A DNA stretch of 53,846 nt from Butyrivibrio sp. (GCA_016291375.1 JAEEXE010000018.1:1-53846); one strand, 5' to 3'. Counted from the first letter of the stretch, positions 31,701 through 41,835 are shown. Translations and numbers: made by a program. Notes: generated from the letters alone by a model not told the origin.

Positions 31701-34508
31701 ATGATCAGGAAAAATTTAATCAAATCATTATCTGTTGTAATGGCTGCCATGTTGGCAGTTATGACGGTAGCCTGCGGAGCTCAGACAAGTGAGAGCGCGG
31801 CGACTGCTATAGAACAAACTCAGGAAGAAAAAGAGCTTGAGGAGAGCATGGTAAAGAGCACTGCGGGATCTTCGGAGGAAGCCGGCAAGGTGGAAACTGT
31901 GTATGTTACCGCTGATGCAAACGGAGCCGTTGATGAAGTAATAGTAAGTGAATGGCTCAAGAATGCAGACGCTTCAGATACATTATCTGACACCACAACT
32001 CTTGAGAATATAGTAAATGTAAAGGGAAATGAGACCTACGAGGATAACGGCGATGGCACAGTTACATGGGCTGCCAAGGGATCTGACATCTATTATCAGG
32101 GAACAACTTCCAAAGAGCTTCCCGTTAAGATGAAAGTTTCATACAAGCTTGACGGAAAAGATATTTCTCCCGAGGAACTTGCAGGAAAAAGCGGAAAAGT
32201 AACGATCCGCTTTGATTATGAGAATACAGACAAGCAAAAGATTGATGTGGATGGAAAAGAGATTGAGGTTTATACACCATTTGCAATGATCTCCGGAATG
32301 ACCTTTGATCCTGAAAAGTTCAGTAATGTAGAAGTATCCAACGGAAAAGTAATATCAGAGGGCGGTAACATCATAGTAATGGGTATTGCGCTTCCGGGAC
32401 TTAAGGATAGCCTTGATATTGATGATGATAAGTGGGATGAGATAGATGAAGATGGAGAGCTTGAGAAGAAGCTTTCAGATCATTTTGAGGTAACAGCAGA
32501 TACATCCTGTTTTGAACTTGGCATGACCATAACGATGGCAAGCGCTGATGTTCTTTCTGACTTTGGAATGACGGATATGACAGATTCAGGCAAGATAGAT
32601 GAGCTTAAAGACGACATGGGTGAGCTTAACGATGCGTCAAATAAGCTTGTTGACGGTAACAAAGAGCTTAAGGACGGAACAGGAGAGCTTCGCGACGGTG
32701 TCGGAGAGCTTTATGACGGAACCGGCGAACTCAAGGATGGAACTAAGGACTTCTATGATGGAATCGTAGAATATACCAATGCAACAGGAAAGATAAATGA
32801 AGGAGCTTCTGCTCTCGCAGATGGAGCAAAAGAGGCCAAGGAAGGCACTCACAAGATGAAGAAAGCCATGGATGAGGCTAAGCTTGTGGAGAATGCCAAT
32901 GCCCTTGCAGAAGGTTCGCAGCAGGTAAGTGACGGAGTTGCAACAGTAGCAAAGATGGCTGAGAGTCTTTCGGGTCTTTCTTCATCCATGCAGGAACTAA
33001 GTAACCAGAAGGCTGCTTTTGAGGCAACAGCAGCATGGCTTCAAAACGGCGGGGATTGTACAGCTGAAATAGTAAAATGTATGTATCAGCTGACTAACGG
33101 AGCAATAGATTCCGGAGAGAAGGCGGTTGCCTGGAGAAATGCGCATTTGCAGGCAGTTGCCGAGGTTAAGAAGCTTGGCGGATATAGGGTTGTGGCAACG
33201 CCAGTAAATAACGGAGAAGATGTACCTGTAATCAATTCCCAGAGCGGTACTCTTAATAGAGATGATGCCGATAATAACGGCAATGACGCAGGCGGCGACC
33301 AGGGCGGAAACGGAGATCAAAGCGGAAATGGCAATGGAGACGCATCTGCAAACGGCGGAGATCAAGGTGGAAATACCGGCAATGGAGGAGCATCCGCAAA
33401 CGGAGATCAAGGCGGAAACGGCGGAAGCGGAGATCAAGGCGGAAATGGCAATGGTGAAGGTGGCTCTTCAAGCGAAGGCCAAGGCGGAAGCAATGGTAGC
33501 AGCGGCTTAGGAGATAACAATCAAGGCGGAAACGGCGGAAGCGGAAATCAAGGCGGAAATACCGGTAATGGTGGTGCACCTGCGAATGGCGGAGACCAAG
33601 GCGAAAATGGTAATGGAGGCGCATCTGCAAACGGAAACGGAGATCAGGACGGAAATACCGGCAATGGAGGCGCACCTGTAAACGGAGATAACGGAGTTCC
33701 TGCCGGAGCGGGCACTCAGAGCGGCAATGGCACTACAACATACAGCCCGCTGGCAGATCCTGCGCTTGCTAACCGGAACGCAGATATCCTGCTTCAGAGT
33801 AATGCAGTTGTAGGAAATTCCGGAAATATGCGCTTTAGCGTAAGTGCTCTGGATGGAAGCGTTGAGTACGAGCAGGGCGAGCTTGCCGGATATGTTCAGA
33901 CAGCTAATGAGTTCTACAGCATGATCGGTGCAGCTAAGAGTGCTGCAAGTACTTTGGGAACAGTTATAAATGCTATGAGCTCAGCTACGTCAAAGGGTAT
34001 GACACCTGATGCGGCAAAGTCTCTTCAGCAGCTTGTTGTTGGATCTCAGAAGGTCGCTGAAGGAAATAAAGCTCTTGCGGGAGGTCTTGAGGAACTTTAT
34101 AAAGGCACAAGTGCTCTTGATGAAGGCCTTGGAAAACTTAGCGACGGAGCAAGCCAGCTCTCTGAGGGAACAGGAACTTTGGTATCTAACAACGATAAGC
34201 TCGTTGATGGCGCATATCAGCTAAATGACGGCGCAGTTCAGTTAAATGATGGAGTTAAGGAATTAAACGACGGCGTTATCGAACTTGATGACGGAGTACA
34301 GGAACTTCTTGACGGAGTTATAAAGTTTGATGAAGAGGGCATCGATAAGCTTTATGAAGCCTTTGACGGAGACCTTACAGAGTTTACAGATAAGCTTACG
34401 GCGATCAAAGAAGCAGGATCCAACTACACAACCTTTGGCGGGGCAGCAGATGATATCGACAGCAGTGTTAAGTTCATCATCAAAACTGACGGAATAAAAG
34501 AAGCCTGA
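31701..34508 (+). CDS. Lipoprotein with X-X-X-Leu-X-X-Gly heptad repeats and Gly/Asn-rich linker
   Basis: 935 residues. The signal peptide ends at lipobox TVAC with Cys25. Residues about 60-300 are a beta-rich globular region. Residues about 310-385 and 820-900 carry the D-G-x-x-x-L heptads (KDGTGEL, NDGVKEL) known as X-X-X-Leu-X-X-Gly repeats, found in YhgE/Pip-type and MMPL-associated proteins. Residues about 520-680 are a low-complexity Gly/Asn/Asp/Gln linker (GGNGDQ, GNGGA units). AAGGAG precedes the ATG. It follows the MMPL gene in the same operon. It likely forms a long extracytoplasmic rod that works with the transporter. Confidence 0.85.
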   Translation: MIRKNLIKSLSVVMAAMLAVMTVACGAQTSESAATAIEQTQEEKELEESMVKSTAGSSEEAGKVETVYVTADANGAVDEVIVSEWLKNADASDTLSDTTTLENIVNVKGNETYEDNGDGTVTWAAKGSDIYYQGTTSKELPVKMKVSYKLDGKDISPEELAGKSGKVTIRFDYENTDKQKIDVDGKEIEVYTPFAMISGMTFDPEKFSNVEVSNGKVISEGGNIIVMGIALPGLKDSLDIDDDKWDEIDEDGELEKKLSDHFEVTADTSCFELGMTITMASADVLSDFGMTDMTDSGKIDELKDDMGELNDASNKLVDGNKELKDGTGELRDGVGELYDGTGELKDGTKDFYDGIVEYTNATGKINEGASALADGAKEAKEGTHKMKKAMDEAKLVENANALAEGSQQVSDGVATVAKMAESLSGLSSSMQELSNQKAAFEATAAWLQNGGDCTAEIVKCMYQLTNGAIDSGEKAVAWRNAHLQAVAEVKKLGGYRVVATPVNNGEDVPVINSQSGTLNRDDADNNGNDAGGDQGGNGDQSGNGNGDASANGGDQGGNTGNGGASANGDQGGNGGSGDQGGNGNGEGGSSSEGQGGSNGSSGLGDNNQGGNGGSGNQGGNTGNGGAPANGGDQGENGNGGASANGNGDQDGNTGNGGAPVNGDNGVPAGAGTQSGNGTTTYSPLADPALANRNADILLQSNAVVGNSGNMRFSVSALDGSVEYEQGELAGYVQTANEFYSMIGAAKSAASTLGTVINAMSSATSKGMTPDAAKSLQQLVVGSQKVAEGNKALAGGLEELYKGTSALDEGLGKLSDGASQLSEGTGTLVSNNDKLVDGAYQLNDGAVQLNDGVKELNDGVIELDDGVQELLDGVIKFDEEGIDKLYEAFDGDLTEFTDKLTAIKEAGSNYTTFGGAADDIDSSVKFIIKTDGIKEA

Positions 34509-34616
34509 GCTGTAGCGATTACAGGGATTTGATGTGGTTAATTAGACAGTTTGAATAAAGTAATAGGTGTACATATATGTGTATATATAAGCATATAAGC
34601 GCATAGAAACTGTAGA

Positions 34617-34655
34617 AGCATGCATTTTTATTATTTATGAAAATGCATGCTTTTT
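34617..34655 (+). terminator. Terminator of the MMPL operon
   Basis: AGCATGCATTTT pairs with AAAATGCATGCT around a T/A loop, followed by TTTT. The gene-free stretch 34509-34918 also contains a 9-bp TGCCCAAAA/TTTTGGGCA inverted repeat (34678-34730) of unknown meaning, and nothing else clear. Confidence 0.8.
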
Positions 34656-34918
34656 ATATGGTTCGAAGCAACTGTACTGCCCAAAACAAGCTGAATAGCA
34701 GTGTATGAGCGGTAGTTTCCTTTTTGGGCATCCGGGACAGGTCAATCTATAGGCGCTGCTTCCTTTATTCTCTTCACTTTCCTTTTAATCAAGGATTTCC
34801 AAAAGAAAAGATGAAAACTCTTTCCTTTTCCAACGTAATAGAATATACTTAAAAAAGGCTAAATGTAGTTAAAAATGAATTATTAAGAAACAACCATCAC
34901 ATCAAAAAGGAAAACTAT

Positions 34919-35944
34919 ATGAAAAAGACTGTCAGAATGCAGGATATTGCAGATAAACTTGGAGTGAGCACTGTTACTGTATCCAAGGCCCTTTCGGGCA
35001 AGAAGGGTATGAGTGAGGAGCTTAGAAGAGAGATAGAGGAACTGGCTTCCAAGATGGGATATAGGCCCATTGAACGCAGAAGGGGAGTCAGATCCATTGC
35101 GGAGACCACTTTCCCTATAGGAATAATAGTGGCAGAGCGGCATATGGCCAAATATGTTTCCTTCTACGGTAATCTTCAACAGCTTGTTTCTACTGAGATA
35201 GCTGCCAAGGGCTGCGGAAGCTTTCTTGAAACTATTTCAGATGAGATGCTTCAAGACCTTCGTATGCCCAACATTCTCAGGGAGTCCAAGGTTGCAGGAG
35301 TTATAGTGATTGGATCGTTATCTCCCGGATACATGGACAAGATAGCAAAGTTCAAACTTCCTGTTGTATATCTGGATTTTAGTGAACCTTCGGGTTGTCA
35401 TGACGCTGTTATTTCCAATAACTTCTATGGCGCATATACTATGACGGAGTATCTTTTTTCAAAAGGACATACCAAGATCGGCTATGTTGGAACGCTTCTG
35501 TCTACGGGAGCCATAACGGATAGATACCTTGGCTATGAGAAGGCGCTTCTTGAGCACGATCTAAAGCCAAGGAAGGACTGGATAATAAGCGACAGAGACA
35601 GATATACCGGCGCAATGGATGAACAGCTTATGAAGCTTCCTAAGGAGATGCCTACAGCCTTTGTTTGTAACTGCGATCTTACTGCAGGCATGATGATAAA
35701 CAAATTAAGAGCTGCCGGATACAGGGTTCCTGAGGATGTATCAATTGTCGGATACGATAACTTTATTTATCCCGGTTTATGCGATATAGGGATAACTACC
35801 TACGATGTGGATACCAGAGAGATGGCCAAGAAAGTGGTGCACAATCTCCTTCGTATTCTGAGAAAAGAGCACTATCAAAAGGGTCTCATCATCATAGGGG
35901 GATCCCTCATAGAAAGAGATAGTGTAAGAGCTATCTCTCAGTAA
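34919..35944 (+). CDS. LacI-family regulator of the mannan locus
   Basis: 341 residues. The helix-turn-helix is RMQDIADKLGVSTVTVSKALSGKKGMSE; a hinge and a sugar-binding sensor domain (SIVGYDNFIYPGLCDIGITTYDV) follow. AAGGA lies eight bases before the ATG. It is immediately upstream of the epimerase-phosphorylase-esterase operon, and its promoter region shares TATACTTAAAAA and AGTTAAAAATGA with that operon's promoter. Autoregulation and control of mannan use are therefore likely. The inducer is probably a mannose-containing disaccharide or derivative. Confidence 0.9.
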   Translation: MKKTVRMQDIADKLGVSTVTVSKALSGKKGMSEELRREIEELASKMGYRPIERRRGVRSIAETTFPIGIIVAERHMAKYVSFYGNLQQLVSTEIAAKGCGSFLETISDEMLQDLRMPNILRESKVAGVIVIGSLSPGYMDKIAKFKLPVVYLDFSEPSGCHDAVISNNFYGAYTMTEYLFSKGHTKIGYVGTLLSTGAITDRYLGYEKALLEHDLKPRKDWIISDRDRYTGAMDEQLMKLPKEMPTAFVCNCDLTAGMMINKLRAAGYRVPEDVSIVGYDNFIYPGLCDIGITTYDVDTREMAKKVVHNLLRILRKEHYQKGLIIIGGSLIERDSVRAISQ

Positions 35945-35956
35945 GGAGATTATTAC

Positions 35957-36076
35957 TTAAAACAAACCAAGTCACAGCTAGGGTTTGCTGTGACTTGGTT
36001 TGTTTTAAATATTTAATAGCGAACTGCAGGCTAAAAAGCTAACAAATATTCTGTTAGCTTTTTAGCCTGTTTTTTT
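35957..36076 (+). terminator. Two back-to-back terminators after the LacI gene
   Basis: The first stem spans 35957-36008 with about 21 paired bases (CAAACCAAGTCACAGC core). The second spans 36027-36076 (CAGGCTAAAAAGCTAAC core) and ends in seven T residues. Together they insulate the mannan operon from upstream transcription. Confidence 0.85.
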
Positions 36077-36152
36077 ATGTGTATATTCAACAAAAAAGCC
36101 TAAAACATAATGGTGAAAACAAACAGACTTTAATTTTGCCGGGTGAAATCCA

Positions 36153-36199
36153 TTGACTTACGCTAGCTAATTAGTATACTTAAAAACAGTTAAAAATGA
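36153..36199 (+). promoter_or_regulatory. Promoter of the mannan phosphorolysis operon
   Basis: TTGACT (36153-36158), a 16-bp spacer and TATACT (36175-36180) are followed by TAAAAA and by AGTTAAAAATGA at 36188-36199. The same TATACTTAAAAA and AGTTAAAAATGA words occur at 34844-34878 before the LacI gene, spaced 11 bp further apart. They may be the regulator's binding site. Confidence 0.65.
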
Positions 36200-36252
36200 G
36201 TAATTTAATCAAATGAAATATTAGTATCGAAAGGGCGGTCATAAGAGGAAAC

Positions 36253-37512
36253 ATGGACGAGCTTTTATTGGCAAAGGAGCTGGAGAATTGCCTTAATACA
36301 GATCTTATTCCCTTTTGGAAGAATCTTATAGACAGAGAAAATGGCGGTTTTTGCGGTTATATGGACAATGACGGCAATAAAGATTCCAAAGCTCCAAAGG
36401 GAGGGATACTCAACAGCAGGATACTGTGGTTCTTTTCAAAGGCAGCGGCGGAATTTGGAGATGATAGCCTTGAACCATATATGTACAGTGCATTTAGGTT
36501 TCTTATAGATAAGCTTTGGGACTATGAATACGGGGGCTTGTACTGGTCGGCAGATTATACCGGAGAGGTTCTTGATGATACCAAGCATACGTATAATCAG
36601 GCTTTTGGAATCTATGGGCTGTGCGCTTATTACGAAGCTACGGGAAATGCAAGAGCTTTTCACAGGGCGATAGCTCTTTATGATCTGATCGAAGATAAGA
36701 TGAGGGATGAAGATGGCTATCTGGAAGCTTTTAGCAGAGATTTTTCTCCTGCATCCAATGAAAAGCTTTCAGAAAACGGTGTTAATGCTACAAGGACCAT
36801 GAATACGCTTCTTCATGTAATGGAGGCTTACACTGAGCTTTATCGCATGGCGGATAAAGCCGGGGCAGAAGACTATAAGAAAAAGCTCTTTTGCAATCTA
36901 AAGGAGATTTTGTGGCTTATTGCAGATAAGATTTATAATCCGAAGCTTAGGCGTCAGGAAGTGTTTTTTGACAAGGATTACAGATCTCTTATGGATATCT
37001 ATTCCTACGGCCACGATATAGAGAGTGCATGGCTTATAAACAGAGCTGTAGATGTGCTTGGTGACCAAGATACGACGGCAAGGTTAAAGCCCATAATTGA
37101 CACGCTTACAAGTGAGGTCTACCTGAAGGCATATAGGAACAATTCTATTCCCACTGAGTGCGCGGAAGGAATTGTTGATGAGAAAAGAGTGTGGTGGGTG
37201 CAGGCAGAAGCCATGACGGGCTTCTACAACGGTTATCAGAATGATCCGACGCACAAGGAATATCTGCAAGCGACCTTTGCTATCTGGGATTATATCAAGA
37301 AAAATCTTGTGAATAAAAACCTCTATCCAAGCGAGTGGTACTGGTATGTGGAAGCGGATGGCACACCTTCTTATGAAAGGCCACTGGTTGAACCCTGGAA
37401 ATGTCCCTATCACAACGGAAGAATGTGCATGGAGATGATAGGAAGAATCAGAGGAAAAGATAAGGAATCATATTTAGAAGCATCAAGTAAAGACGGAGAG
37501 AATAAGTTATGA
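36253..37512 (+). CDS. Cellobiose/mannobiose 2-epimerase (AGE family)
   Basis: 419 residues with the (alpha/alpha)6-barrel features of N-acylglucosamine 2-epimerase relatives. Family active-site blocks are [12 protein letters not shown] (Arg), [13 protein letters not shown] (His), [10 protein letters not shown] (His/Glu) and [14 protein letters not shown] (His). In beta-mannan degraders this enzyme converts mannobiose to mannosyl-glucose for the GH130_1 phosphorylase, which is the next gene (4-bp overlap). There is no signal peptide, so it is intracellular. A GGGCGG-type ribosome site is weak; AAGAGGAAAC precedes the ATG. Confidence 0.92.
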   Translation: MDELLLAKELENCLNTDLIPFWKNLIDRENGGFCGYMDNDGNKDSKAPKGGILNSRILWFFSKAAAEFGDDSLEPYMYSAFRFLIDKLWDYEYGGLYWSADYTGEVLDDTKHTYNQAFGIYGLCAYYEATGNARAFHRAIALYDLIEDKMRDEDGYLEAFSRDFSPASNEKLSENGVNATRTMNTLLHVMEAYTELYRMADKAGAEDYKKKLFCNLKEILWLIADKIYNPKLRRQEVFFDKDYRSLMDIYSYGHDIESAWLINRAVDVLGDQDTTARLKPIIDTLTSEVYLKAYRNNSIPTECAEGIVDEKRVWWVQAEAMTGFYNGYQNDPTHKEYLQATFAIWDYIKKNLVNKNLYPSEWYWYVEADGTPSYERPLVEPWKCPYHNGRMCMEMIGRIRGKDKESYLEASSKDGENKL

Positions 37513-38690
37513 TACACGAATTATATTACAGGGAAAAAGAAAAACAGGAGCAGCTTATAACAAGAAAAAACGAGAAGGATGAAAGCTTCTACAACGGTCT
37601 TTTCGACAGATACAAGCATTCTGTACTAAATAGAGAACATATCCCCCTTACCTGGAGATATGACCTTGATAAGGAGAGTAATCCCTATTTTATGGAGCGT
37701 CAGGGAATCAATGCGGTGATGAATTCCGGTGCCATCTACCATGACGGATGGTTCTATCTTATGGCCCGCATCGAAGGCGCAGACAGAAAGTCCTTCTTTG
37801 GCCTTGCAAGGAGTGAGAACGGAATTGATAATTTCAGGTTTGTTGGAGAGCCGGTGCTTCTTGATGATATTGACGAACTGGAGACCAATGTGTACGACAT
37901 AAGGCTTACAGAGCACGAGGATGGCTGGATCTACGGAGTTTTTTGCTCGGAGAAAAAAGATATAGAAAGCGATGATCTCTCAGCGGCTGTAGCCTCTGCG
38001 GGAATAATAAGGACCAAGGATCTTGTTAAGTGGGAGAGACTTCCTAATCTTGTTACATTAAGGTCTCCTCAGCAAAGAAATGTGGTCCTTCATCCCAAAT
38101 TTGTTGATGGAAAATACGCTTTTTACACAAGACCCATGGATGATTTCATCGATACAGGTTCAGGCGGCGGAATAGGCTTTGGCCTTTGCGAGGACATAAC
38201 TCATGCAGTAATTGACGAAGAGAAACTTACAAGTATCAGAAGATACCATACCATTACTGAAGCCAAAAACGGCGAAGGTGCTGTGCCCATCGAGACGGAC
38301 AGGGGCTGGCTTCATATCGCACACGGCGTAAGAAATACTGCTGCGGGACTTAGATATGTTCTTTATGCATACGTAACTGACCTTGAAAAGCCCTGGATCG
38401 TAACCGCGGAGCCGGGAGGTCTTTTGCTTGGACCAAGAGAGAACGAGAGAGTTGGAGATGTAAGTAATGTGGTCTTTTCCAACGGATGCATAGTAAGAGG
38501 CGATGACGTGTGGCTTTACTATGCGGGAAGCGATACCAGAATGTATGTTGCAACAACGACTGTAAGTAAGCTCATGGATTACTGCTTTAATACGCCAAAA
38601 GACCCCGGAAGGAGCGTTCTGTGCGTACAGAAAAGAATAGAACTTATAGAAAAAAACAATAGATTACTAAAGGAATGTAAAGGAGAATAA
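37509..38690 (+). CDS. GH130_1-type mannosylglucose phosphorylase
   Basis: 393 residues, the length of known 4-O-beta-D-mannosyl-D-glucose phosphorylases. It is a five-bladed propeller of family GH130. NVYDIRL carries the Asp that serves as general acid in the family D-x-R motif. [18 protein letters not shown] and WLHIAHGV carry the phosphate-binding Arg/His set. It should yield mannose-1-phosphate and glucose. The start overlaps the epimerase stop by 4 bp, and the second GH130 gene begins two bases after its stop. Subfamily assignment is from length and partner gene. Confidence 0.88.
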   Translation: MIHELYYREKEKQEQLITRKNEKDESFYNGLFDRYKHSVLNREHIPLTWRYDLDKESNPYFMERQGINAVMNSGAIYHDGWFYLMARIEGADRKSFFGLARSENGIDNFRFVGEPVLLDDIDELETNVYDIRLTEHEDGWIYGVFCSEKKDIESDDLSAAVASAGIIRTKDLVKWERLPNLVTLRSPQQRNVVLHPKFVDGKYAFYTRPMDDFIDTGSGGGIGFGLCEDITHAVIDEEKLTSIRRYHTITEAKNGEGAVPIETDRGWLHIAHGVRNTAAGLRYVLYAYVTDLEKPWIVTAEPGGLLLGPRENERVGDVSNVVFSNGCIVRGDDVWLYYAGSDTRMYVATTTVSKLMDYCFNTPKDPGRSVLCVQKRIELIEKNNRLLKECKGE

Positions 38691-38692
38691 AA

Positions 38693-39727
38693 ATGAAGCC
38701 AAATATGAAATATAAGATGATTGGATGTAACGATGTACCTAACATGCCTTGGCAGGATAAACCTGAAGACCTGGGAGCAATACCGGTATGGAGATATACC
38801 AAGAATCCGATAATCGGAAGAAATCCTATCCCGGGTGTTGCGAGAATCTTTAACAGTGCAGTGATGCCTTATAAGGGAAAATATATCGGTGTATTCAGAG
38901 CAGAGCAGACTGACGGAATGCCCTTTGTATATCTTGGAAGAAGTAAGAATGGTGTGGATTGGGAGTTTGATCATGAAAGAGTTCCTTTTGTAGATGAAGA
39001 AGGAAAAGAATTCATGCCAAGATATGCCTATGATCCCAGACTTGTAAAGGTTGAGGATACTTACTATATCATCTGGTGCCAGGATTTTTACGGCGCAGCT
39101 ATAGGTATGGCAAAGACAACGGATTTCAAGAAGTTTGAGAGAGTTGAAAATCCCTTCCTTCCCTTTAACAGGAATGCTGTTCTTTTCCCCAGAAAGATAA
39201 GCGGTAATTACGTAATGTTATCAAGACCTTCCGATAGCGGACACACTCCCTTTGGAGATATTTTCCTTAGTGAAAGTCCTGATCTTGTATATTGGGGCAA
39301 GCACCGCCATGTCATGAGTAAGTCAGAGAAGTGGTGGGAGAGTCTCAAGATCGGCGGAGGTGCTGCGCCTATTGAGACAAGCGAAGGCTGGCTTCTTTTC
39401 TACCACGGAGTTACCGGAACCTGTAACGGATATGTATATTCCATAGGGGGAGCGATACTCGACAGAGATAATCCCTCCAAAGTTCTCTATAGATGCAGCA
39501 CATTCCTTATTACTCCCGAAGAGTGGTATGAGGAGAGAGGATTTGTGCCTAATGTGTGCTTCCCCTGTGCAACTATACATGACGCCGCGACAGGCAGAAT
39601 TGCTATATATTACGGAGCTGCGGATTCCTATGTAGCACTGGCATTCACGACTCTTGATGATATAATTGACTATATTAAAGAACACAGTATCGTCAGAGAG
39701 ACAGATACGGAAATAGGAAGAAAATAA
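38693..39727 (+). CDS. GH130_2-type beta-1,4-mannooligosaccharide phosphorylase
   Basis: 344 residues. AYDPRL contains the family D-P-R with the catalytic Asp. NRNAVLFPRK, MLSRPSD and LLFYHGV supply the phosphate-binding residues. Family members of this length shorten mannooligosaccharides from the non-reducing end and release mannose-1-phosphate. AAAGGAG precedes the ATG. It is third in the operon, and the esterase gene starts three bases after its stop. With the first GH130 and the epimerase it forms a complete intracellular mannan phosphorolysis set. Confidence 0.9.
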   Translation: MKPNMKYKMIGCNDVPNMPWQDKPEDLGAIPVWRYTKNPIIGRNPIPGVARIFNSAVMPYKGKYIGVFRAEQTDGMPFVYLGRSKNGVDWEFDHERVPFVDEEGKEFMPRYAYDPRLVKVEDTYYIIWCQDFYGAAIGMAKTTDFKKFERVENPFLPFNRNAVLFPRKISGNYVMLSRPSDSGHTPFGDIFLSESPDLVYWGKHRHVMSKSEKWWESLKIGGGAAPIETSEGWLLFYHGVTGTCNGYVYSIGGAILDRDNPSKVLYRCSTFLITPEEWYEERGFVPNVCFPCATIHDAATGRIAIYYGAADSYVALAFTTLDDIIDYIKEHSIVRETDTEIGRK

Positions 39728-39730
39728 GGT

Positions 39731-41833
39731 ATGAAAACGGGAGTATTAGCACAAAACGGGGAGCTACAGGTAATTGGAAGATCACCTGTGGGCGAAGATG
39801 TCACACTTTTTTGGACAGGAAGCGGAGTCAGCTTTATAACTGACGCAACCGACGTATGGGTGGAACTTGAAGCTGCGTATGACAAACTTGATCTGTGGAT
39901 CGAGGTAGTTATTGACGGCGAGGTATCCCAGAGAAGGGCGCTTGATAAGGGTAAGAACAGGATACATATTTTGGGCGGCGGTGAACTCAGAACCAACAGA
40001 GAGTTCAAGATACTTAGGACCACTCAGGCATTCTTTGAGGATACGGTTTCCTATATCAAGGTCACTGATATTGAGACTAACGGCGAGTTTTCCAAGGTAA
40101 AAGAGAGACCTCTTTTCCTTGAGTTTATCGGAGACAGCATAACTTCAGGAGAAGGCGCTGCGCTTACAAGGCAGAACGACTGGACTCCTGCCACTTTTAG
40201 CTGCACAAGTAACTATGCATATATTACGGCAGGAATTCTGGGGGCAGATTATAACTGTATATCCCAGAGCGGATTTGGGCTGTATGCTGCTTGGGATGCG
40301 GATTACACTCATGTAATACCTCCGCATTATGAGCAGGTTGCAGGAACTCTTGAGGGTGAAGCAAACGCTGCTGTCGGTGCTCAGGATGACTGGGATTTTG
40401 GCAAAAGAACTGTAGACGCCGTTATTTTAAATCTTGGAACCAACGATCAGAGCGGCCTTAACTGTTATAAGACCGAGGAAGAAAAAGCTAAATTCCTGGA
40501 AGGCTTTAAAAAGACAGCGATTAATTTCCTTGGAACCATAAGGAAAAATAACCCTGATGCCTATATTTTATGGGCATACGGCATGATGGGAGCACCTATC
40601 AGCAGCGACATAGAGGATGCTGTAAAGGAATACAAGAGAATATCCGGTGATGAAAGGGTATCATTCTTTGAGCTTCCAACTTGTCACGGCGATGAGATCG
40701 GAATGAGAGTTCATCCCACTTTAACAGGACATAAGCATGCGGCCAAAGCTCTTTCTGCTGAGATAAGAAGAGTACTGGGGTTATCCCAAAGACGCATCCT
40801 TAATGTTATGAAAAGAGCTATGAAGGGCGAAGAGCTTACAATAGGATTTATCGGAGGCTCTATAACTCAGGGCTCTCTTTCCAGTACACCTGATAAGTGT
40901 TATGCAAAAAGAGTATTTGACTGGTGGGAAGAGAATTTCCCCGGCGCAAAGTTTAATTATGTTAATGCGGGAATCGGCGGGACAGATTCCTATTATGGAG
41001 TTGGAAGATGTGATGATGATCTGTTATGTCACGATCCCGATTTTGTTATGGTAGACTTTTCTGTAAATGATGAAGTTAAGAGCTTTTACGGTGAAACCTA
41101 TGAGGGACTTATCAGAAAACTTGTATCATACAAGAGTAGTCCGGCGGTCCTTGCTCTTTATAATGTCTTTTATGATACCGGCGTTACTGCAGAAGATATG
41201 CATAGAGAGATATGCGATCATTACTTTGTAGAAGGTATCAGTATGAGAGATACTGTCTATAAGGATATTAAAGACGGCAAGTTTACCCGTGATGATATAA
41301 CTCCGGATGGGCTTCATCCAAATGACAAGGGGCACGAAGAAGTTGCAAGGCATATTACAGAATATCTTGATGAGCTCAAAGCCAAAGCGGCAGCAGGTGC
41401 TGTGAGCGGTTTGGCAATTTCTGCCGGAAATTCATCACAGGATAATAATTCTGCAGGGCAGCAGGCTGAGCTTCCTTCGCCAATTACTTTCAACAGGTTT
41501 GAAAACGCCGGGAGGACTGTGCTTAATAAGGAATTTGGTACAGTAGGAGAAGTATATACTTTTGAATTTAATGGTTCAAAACTTGGGGTTCAATACAGGA
41601 AGACGGTTAAAAGACCTGCACTCATGGCAAAGCTTATAGTTGACGGAGACACACTTCATCCGATCATCCTTGATGGTAATTTTGATGAGGATTGGGGCGA
41701 TTGCATCCACCTTGAGCATGTCTTTACTCACATGGATCCCTACGATCACATCATAAAACTCGAGATAACCGAAAAAGAAGGTACCGGAAGCGGCGATAAG
41801 ACACCCTTCCTACTGTACGGATTTTATTATTGA
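39731..41833 (+). CDS. Two-domain carbohydrate acetylesterase: CE2-like plus CE17-like fusion
   Basis: 700 residues and no signal peptide. Residues about 1-125 are a jelly-roll domain, and 130-350 an SGNH domain with Ser136 (FIGDSITSG), GTND, and His in MRVHPTLTGH; together this is the CE2 layout. Residues about 355-560 are a second SGNH domain with Ser377 (FIGGSITQG), GIGGTDS, FSVND and DGLHPNDKGH (Asp/His). Residues about 580-700 form a C-terminal beta-sandwich like a CBM35. This second half resembles CE17. In Roseburia intestinalis, CE2 and CE17 esterases are separate proteins that together deacetylate mannan. Here they appear fused. It is last in the operon, before a strong terminator. 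Confidence 0.85.
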   Translation: MKTGVLAQNGELQVIGRSPVGEDVTLFWTGSGVSFITDATDVWVELEAAYDKLDLWIEVVIDGEVSQRRALDKGKNRIHILGGGELRTNREFKILRTTQAFFEDTVSYIKVTDIETNGEFSKVKERPLFLEFIGDSITSGEGAALTRQNDWTPATFSCTSNYAYITAGILGADYNCISQSGFGLYAAWDADYTHVIPPHYEQVAGTLEGEANAAVGAQDDWDFGKRTVDAVILNLGTNDQSGLNCYKTEEEKAKFLEGFKKTAINFLGTIRKNNPDAYILWAYGMMGAPISSDIEDAVKEYKRISGDERVSFFELPTCHGDEIGMRVHPTLTGHKHAAKALSAEIRRVLGLSQRRILNVMKRAMKGEELTIGFIGGSITQGSLSSTPDKCYAKRVFDWWEENFPGAKFNYVNAGIGGTDSYYGVGRCDDDLLCHDPDFVMVDFSVNDEVKSFYGETYEGLIRKLVSYKSSPAVLALYNVFYDTGVTAEDMHREICDHYFVEGISMRDTVYKDIKDGKFTRDDITPDGLHPNDKGHEEVARHITEYLDELKAKAAAGAVSGLAISAGNSSQDNNSAGQQAELPSPITFNRFENAGRTVLNKEFGTVGEVYTFEFNGSKLGVQYRKTVKRPALMAKLIVDGDTLHPIILDGNFDEDWGDCIHLEHVFTHMDPYDHIIKLEITEKEGTGSGDKTPFLLYGFYY

Positions 41834-41835
41834 AA

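Noticed and set aside
33262..33510. Alternative-frame ORFs in the Gly/Asn-rich linker of the lipoprotein
   Set aside because: They arise from the repetitive GGCGGAAATGG-type DNA and have no start signals; the main frame is continuous across the region.
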